Position numbers and translations under genes: made by a program. Shown piece by piece: positions 6,078-9,459 of a stretch of 9,459 nt of DNA (its first letter is position 1; each line of letters starts with the position of its first letter). Origin of the DNA: JBBDRV01 sp040905285 (GTDB lineage Bacteria > Bacteroidota > Rhodothermia > Balneolales > Balneolaceae); NCBI GenBank assembly GCA_040905285.1, contig JBBDRV010000065.1:1-9459 (forward strand). Reading direction: 5' to 3'. The notes below the pieces were generated by a model that saw nothing but the letters and a program-made list of their open reading frames with translations, had not been told where the DNA came from and ran no database searches.

Positions 6078-7331
6078 TCAGGCTGAAGCTTTCTGCTTTT
6101 CAAATACAGGAGGCGCCTTCTTCTCGATGGTTTCCCTGGTCACAATGCAGCGTTTAACATTTTTCTGGGAAGGCAGGGTGAACATAATTTCGAGCATGGC
6201 ATCCTCAAGGATGGAACGAAGTCCCCGGGCACCGGTTTTCCGCTGAAGGGCTTTTTTGACGATTGCCTCGAGTGCCTCCTCTTCAAATACCAGGTCAACC
6301 TCTTCCATCTTGAACAGTTTTTTATACTGCTTGGTGATGGCATTCTTCGGTTTGACAAGGATTTCCCTCATGGCCTCTTCCGTGAGTTCCTGCAGTCCGG
6401 AGATCACCGGCAGTCTTCCTATCAATTCCGGAATAAGGCCGTATTTCTGTAAATCCTCAGCCTCTACATGGGTATAAATATTCGGATCTTCCTTGTCATA
6501 TTTCACCTGTTCCTCGGAATGAAAACCAAGGGAGCTGGTTGACAGCCTTCGTGAAATGATATCCGCAAGCCCGCTGAAAGCACCGCCGCATATAAAGAGT
6601 ATATTCGTCGTGTCCAGCTGAATAAAGCTCTGCTCGGGATGCTTGCGTCCGCCTTTGGGGGGAATATTGGCTACCGTTCCTTCAAGGATTTTCAGGAGAG
6701 CCTGCTGAACTCCCTCTCCTGAGACATCCCTGGTAATAGAAGGATTATCACTTTTACGTGCAACCTTGTCAACCTCATCAATGTAAACGATACCCCGTTT
6801 GGCCCGTTCGACATCATAATCAGCGGCCTGCAGGAGATTGCTTAAAATGCTTTCCACATCCTCACCTACATAACCGGCTTCCGTGAGAACAGTGGCATCT
6901 GCAATTGTAAAAGGCACATCAATAATATCGGCAAGGGTTCGTGCAAGAAGGGTCTTGCCACAGCCTGTCGGCCCCAGCAGCACAATATTGCTTTTCTCGA
7001 TCTCGGTATCTTCAAACTCTTCCGTTTCAACTGCATTTATCCGCTTATAGTGATTATAAACGGCTACAGACAACGTCTTTTTTGCAAGTTCCTGCCCAAT
7101 TACATATTCATCCAGGCGGGTTTTTATCTCCAGGGGTCTGAGGCTTGTCTTGTACTGCTTGTCCCGGCGTCGTGCCAGTGAAGCCAGGTCGCTCTTGATT
7201 ATGCTGGCAGCATCATCCACGCAACGGTCACATATATAGACCTCTGGGCCCGCAACCATGCTGTTAACCTCATTGCTGGATCGGCCACAAAAAGAGCAGT
7301 GCACCAGATCGTCATTTTTTTTCTTGCTCAT
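6078..7331 (-). CDS. clpX: ClpX, ATP-dependent unfoldase of the ClpXP protease
   Basis: AAA+ ring protein that recognises, unfolds and threads substrates into ClpP. All landmarks are visible in its 417 residues: N-terminal zinc finger with Cys12, Cys15, Cys34 and Cys37; Walker A GPTGCGKT (120-127); pore-1 loop GYVGED (152-157); Walker B 'IVYIDEVDK' with Asp184/Glu185 (180-188); pore-2 segment 'SITRDVSGEGVQQ' (197-209); ClpP-docking loop LGF (267-269), equivalent to the IGF loop of E. coli ClpX; arginine finger Arg305 in 'PELIGRLP'; sensor-2 'GARGLR' (366-371). Start ATG at 7329-7331 has AGGAG at 7337-7341, five bases upstream. It follows clpP by 29 bases on the same strand, so the two are surely co-transcribed. 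Confidence 0.98.
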   Translation of the reverse strand: MSKKKNDDLVHCSFCGRSSNEVNSMVAGPEVYICDRCVDDAASIIKSDLASLARRRDKQYKTSLRPLEIKTRLDEYVIGQELAKKTLSVAVYNHYKRINAVETEEFEDTEIEKSNIVLLGPTGCGKTLLARTLADIIDVPFTIADATVLTEAGYVGEDVESILSNLLQAADYDVERAKRGIVYIDEVDKVARKSDNPSITRDVSGEGVQQALLKILEGTVANIPPKGGRKHPEQSFIQLDTTNILFICGGAFSGLADIISRRLSTSSLGFHSEEQVKYDKEDPNIYTHVEAEDLQKYGLIPELIGRLPVISGLQELTEEAMREILVKPKNAITKQYKKLFKMEEVDLVFEEEALEAIVKKALQRKTGARGLRSILEDAMLEIMFTLPSQKNVKRCIVTRETIEKKAPPVFEKQKASA

Positions 7332-7360
7332 AACAACTCCTCTCCAACTGTCTTACTTAT

Positions 7361-8020
7361 TTACTTATTCTTCTTTTCATCCTTCCGTTCCATTACCTGG
7401 TCTACCAGTCCGTATTCCAGAGCCTCCTGGGCGCTCATCCATTTATTCCTGTCTGAATCTATTTGTATCTGTTCCGGCTCCTTGTTACAGTGTTTGGCCA
7501 GAATTCCGTTCAGCATCTGTTTGATTCGGAGAATCTCCTGTGCCTCGATTTCGATATCACTTGCCTGCCCGCGAACACCGCCCAGGGGCTGATGGATCAT
7601 CACCCGCGCATGCGGCAGCAGATTCCGTTTTCCCTTTTCTCCCGCCGCAAGAAGCACAGCCCCCATGGAGGCCGCCATGCCAACACAAGTAACAGCTACA
7701 TCGCAGCGCACATACTGCATCGTATCATAGATGGCAAGACCGGCGGAAACAACACCGCCGGGGCTGTTTATATAAAGATTAATGTCTTTTTCATGATCTT
7801 CAGACTCCAGGAAAAGAATCTGGGCAACTATCAAGCTTGCAACAGTATCATTGACAGGGGTTCCCAAAAAAATAATCCGGTCTTTGAGAAGGCGGGAATA
7901 AATGTCATAGGCCCTCTCACCCCGGCTGGTCGTTTCGACGACCATCGGGACCAGATTGTTTTGTATCGGTGAAAAATCTTCAATATTCGACAAATCTGAC
8001 AGTACTTGGTTGGTCGGCAT
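7361..8020 (-). CDS. clpP: ClpP, ATP-dependent Clp protease proteolytic subunit, with Asn at the catalytic Asp position
   Basis: Serine peptidase forming the double-ring chamber of ClpXP. 219 residues with a short propeptide-like N-terminus before 'LVPMVVETTSRGERAYDIYSR'. Catalytic Ser118 in 'GMAASMGA' and His143 in 'MIHQPLGG' are present, as are oxyanion-hole glycines in 'NSPGGVVSAG' (85-94). Counting against E. coli ClpP from memory (offset +7, no gaps), the catalytic Asp185 falls on Asn192 in 'DSDRNKWMSAQEALEYGLVD'; the codon is AAT (7447-7445), one transition from GAT. Asp190 and Asp188 are close by but out of register. ClpP1 of Listeria also carries Asn there and is weak alone (recalled). 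Activity may be lowered or partner-dependent. The start has no Shine-Dalgarno site, only an A-rich leader; tig lies 40 bases upstream. Confidence 0.96.
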   Translation of the reverse strand: MPTNQVLSDLSNIEDFSPIQNNLVPMVVETTSRGERAYDIYSRLLKDRIIFLGTPVNDTVASLIVAQILFLESEDHEKDINLYINSPGGVVSAGLAIYDTMQYVRCDVAVTCVGMAASMGAVLLAAGEKGKRNLLPHARVMIHQPLGGVRGQASDIEIEAQEILRIKQMLNGILAKHCNKEPEQIQIDSDRNKWMSAQEALEYGLVDQVMERKDEKKNK

Positions 8021-8060
8021 AATTCGACGTCTTTTTTTCAGGTGTAAGTAAAATTAATTT

Positions 8061-9347
8061 CTAATCGTTCTCTTTTTTCCGCTTTTCCTGGAATTCATCC
8101 TTTATCAGTTCGCTTATGTTAACAGCATCTTTCAACTTTTCAAAAACCTTGTTTTCACGGATACTGGTCCTCAGACTCTCAAGCTGGTTTGGATTCTGGG
8201 CAAAATACTGCTTCATCTGATCCACAGTTGCCCCGTATTTAGCTGCCTCACCTCCAATATACTCATCAATATCTTCCGGGGTGATTTCAATATCATCAAA
8301 CTTTTCCTGCAATTCCAAATTGATGAAATACCATTTACCCTCCTGAACGGCCTGCTCTTTCATCCGCTCCTTGTAGTCTTCCTCATCAAAATCCGGTGGC
8401 AGCTGATCCCCTGACTGCTGCTTCAGGTATTCAACATAGTTATTAAGAATCTGCTCTTCAAAAACTTCCGGAATCTCAAATTCGTGAGCTTCAGTCAATG
8501 CGGAAATTACATCCTGCCGGAAAAGATCGTCACTTGTCTGGTCGTAATACTGTTGCATTTTGCTTTTTATAAAACTCCGGAACTCATCGACGTTCTGCGC
8601 TTCCCCGTTCGACTGTTCTCCGGCAAACTCATCCGTTAGTTCCGCACGGTGAGGCTTCTCGGCCTTTTTCACAAAAAGGCGGAAGCGATTCTTCCCGTCA
8701 CCTTCCCCGACTTCCATGTCCACTGTATCACCCGCTTTCCTGCCGATAAGCGCATCCCTGAATTCCACGGCGGATTCATCCTTCAGATTCAGCGTCTGAT
8801 CCTCATCCTGTTCCCCCTCTACCGGATTGCCTTCTTCATCAAGGGACTGGACATCTACGACGACCCGGTGATCCCCGGCAATCTCCCCGTCAACATTTTC
8901 CCAGTTTCCCTGCCGTTCAAGTGTCCGTTCAATTTCCTCCTCTACTTCTTCATCCGTTACATCATGAACCATCTTGTCAATCTCGATGCCGGACAAGTCC
9001 TCTATTTCCAGACTGGGTTTGGTACCGATCCTGAACGTGGCTTCCAGCTCATCATTTTCCCACTGCAAATCCATCACTTTGGTTTCACCAACCGGCTCAT
9101 GTTCCGGAACAACTTCTTTTTCAAATACTTCCTGGATGTAACTGTTGATCTCTTCCATTTCAATTTCACTGCCAAATCGTTTTTTAACAATGGAAAGCGG
9201 TACTTTTCCGGGCCTGAACCCCGGCATGTTAATCTGTCCCCGGTACTTTTTGTAAGCCTTGTCAAACTTTGGAGCCAGATCTTCCCTGTTCGCTTTTATA
9301 GTTACTTCCTTGTCTACCGCCGTAAGATCCTGAACGGAAATGTCCAC
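8061..9347 (-). CDS. tig: Trigger factor, ribosome-associated chaperone
   Basis: Binds near the ribosomal exit tunnel and shields nascent chains. 428 residues in three parts. The N-terminal ribosome-binding domain (about 1-115) contains the signature 'MPGFRPGKVPLSIVKKRFG' (41-59). The middle (about 153-231) occupies the place of the FKBP-type isomerase domain, but lacks its usual motifs such as PGFE and FPxxY, so isomerase activity is unlikely. The long helical C-terminal part (about 232-420), rich in Glu, Lys and Gln, forms the substrate cradle. The start codon is GTG at 9347, supported by AGGAG at 9355-9359 and by a stop in frame upstream (9381-9383) with no ATG between. First gene of the tig-clpP-clpX unit, which links folding and degradation of new proteins. 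Confidence 0.96.
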   Translation of the reverse strand: MDISVQDLTAVDKEVTIKANREDLAPKFDKAYKKYRGQINMPGFRPGKVPLSIVKKRFGSEIEMEEINSYIQEVFEKEVVPEHEPVGETKVMDLQWENDELEATFRIGTKPSLEIEDLSGIEIDKMVHDVTDEEVEEEIERTLERQGNWENVDGEIAGDHRVVVDVQSLDEEGNPVEGEQDEDQTLNLKDESAVEFRDALIGRKAGDTVDMEVGEGDGKNRFRLFVKKAEKPHRAELTDEFAGEQSNGEAQNVDEFRSFIKSKMQQYYDQTSDDLFRQDVISALTEAHEFEIPEVFEEQILNNYVEYLKQQSGDQLPPDFDEEDYKERMKEQAVQEGKWYFINLELQEKFDDIEITPEDIDEYIGGEAAKYGATVDQMKQYFAQNPNQLESLRTSIRENKVFEKLKDAVNISELIKDEFQEKRKKEND

Positions 9348-9354
9348 TATATAT

Positions 9355-9359
9355 CTCCT
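9355..9359 (-). promoter_or_regulatory. Shine-Dalgarno site fixing the GTG start of tig
   Basis: On the minus strand the sequence reads AGGAG, 7 bases before the GTG at 9347. It decides the start, because no in-frame ATG exists upstream. Confidence 0.85.
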
Positions 9360-9412
9360 AAAATGTTCTGTTATAAATAATCATTGTCCTGCCAAAAGCC
9401 CGGGGAGCAATG

Positions 9413-9459
9413 TACGAGAGGGGGGACTCGAACCCCCACACCGATAAAGGTACTAGATC
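9413..9459 (-). tRNA. tRNA-Leu, 3' half (runs off right edge)
   Basis: Read on the minus strand from 9459: two bases of the anticodon loop (G37, A38), anticodon-stem strand TCTAG, a long 15-base variable arm that can form ACC/GGT, a perfect T arm GGGGG-TTCGAGT-CCCCC (9437-9421), acceptor strand CTCTCGT (9420-9414) and discriminator A (9413). A long variable arm with discriminator A indicates leucine (serine tRNAs carry G). G37 is typical of leucine tRNAs reading CUN codons, so the missing anticodon probably ends in AG. CCA is not encoded (CAT follows). The 5' half and the anticodon lie beyond the window. It is 65 bases upstream of tig on the same strand. Confidence 0.88.

Noticed and set aside
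5774..6103. 109-codon minus-strand frame across the clpX-kinase gap
   Set aside because: It overlaps the kinase start in another frame and the end of clpX, has erratic Cys/Pro-rich composition and no domain; the gap is better seen as untranslated.
7258..7972. Plus-strand frames opposite clpP and the start of clpX
   Set aside because: They are antisense shadows with no recognisable domain, lying over genes whose catalytic motifs are clear.
8649..9380. 243-codon plus-strand frame opposite tig
   Set aside because: It is entirely antisense to a well-recognised trigger factor and has Phe-rich, non-protein-like composition from complementing Glu/Lys codons.

Overview
The window looks like chromosomal core sequence from a Gram-negative bacterium of the Bacteroidota / Balneolota / Rhodothermota kind. 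This is an inference from protein style: a Bacteroidota-like ClpP and ClpX, a trigger factor with a degenerate isomerase domain, a histidine kinase with an 'HQLGTPISSL' H-box and 'GWGLGL' G2 box, and a LysM plus RlpA-type envelope protein. The tRNA gene has no encoded CCA. Some genes carry clear Shine-Dalgarno sites (AGGAG/AGGAGG before the LysM gene, clpX and tig) and others carry none (clpP, the sigma factor, aroC). No phage, transposon, CRISPR or defence gene was seen; this is housekeeping DNA with a few oddities.

Left part (1-3537). The 5' end of an MlaE-type lipid-transport permease gene runs off the left edge on the minus strand. After a 354-base divergent region, which contains a doubtful 53-codon frame, comes aroC (chorismate synthase, plus strand). 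A 256-base spacer with a striking GGCAACA tandem array leads to a two-gene unit: a small TPR protein overlapping by 4 bases a secreted protein with LysM repeats and an RlpA-like double-psi barrel. A short terminator follows.

Middle (3538-5859). A 433-base gene-free stretch holds several hairpins. It is followed by an ECF sigma factor resembling the SigR group. This gene ends tail-to-tail with a membrane sensor histidine kinase, and the two share the stop palindrome TTAA.

Right part (5860-9459, minus strand, read right to left). A partial leucine tRNA gene is followed by tig, clpP and clpX, and then, after 218 bases, the histidine kinase. tig-clpP-clpX is the classic proteostasis cluster: trigger factor receives nascent chains at the ribosome, and ClpX unfolds rejected or tagged proteins and feeds them to ClpP. 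The most notable coding detail is that ClpP has Asn where the third catalytic residue (Asp) is expected. The most notable non-coding detail is the 7/8-base tandem array just ahead of the TPR-LysM genes.
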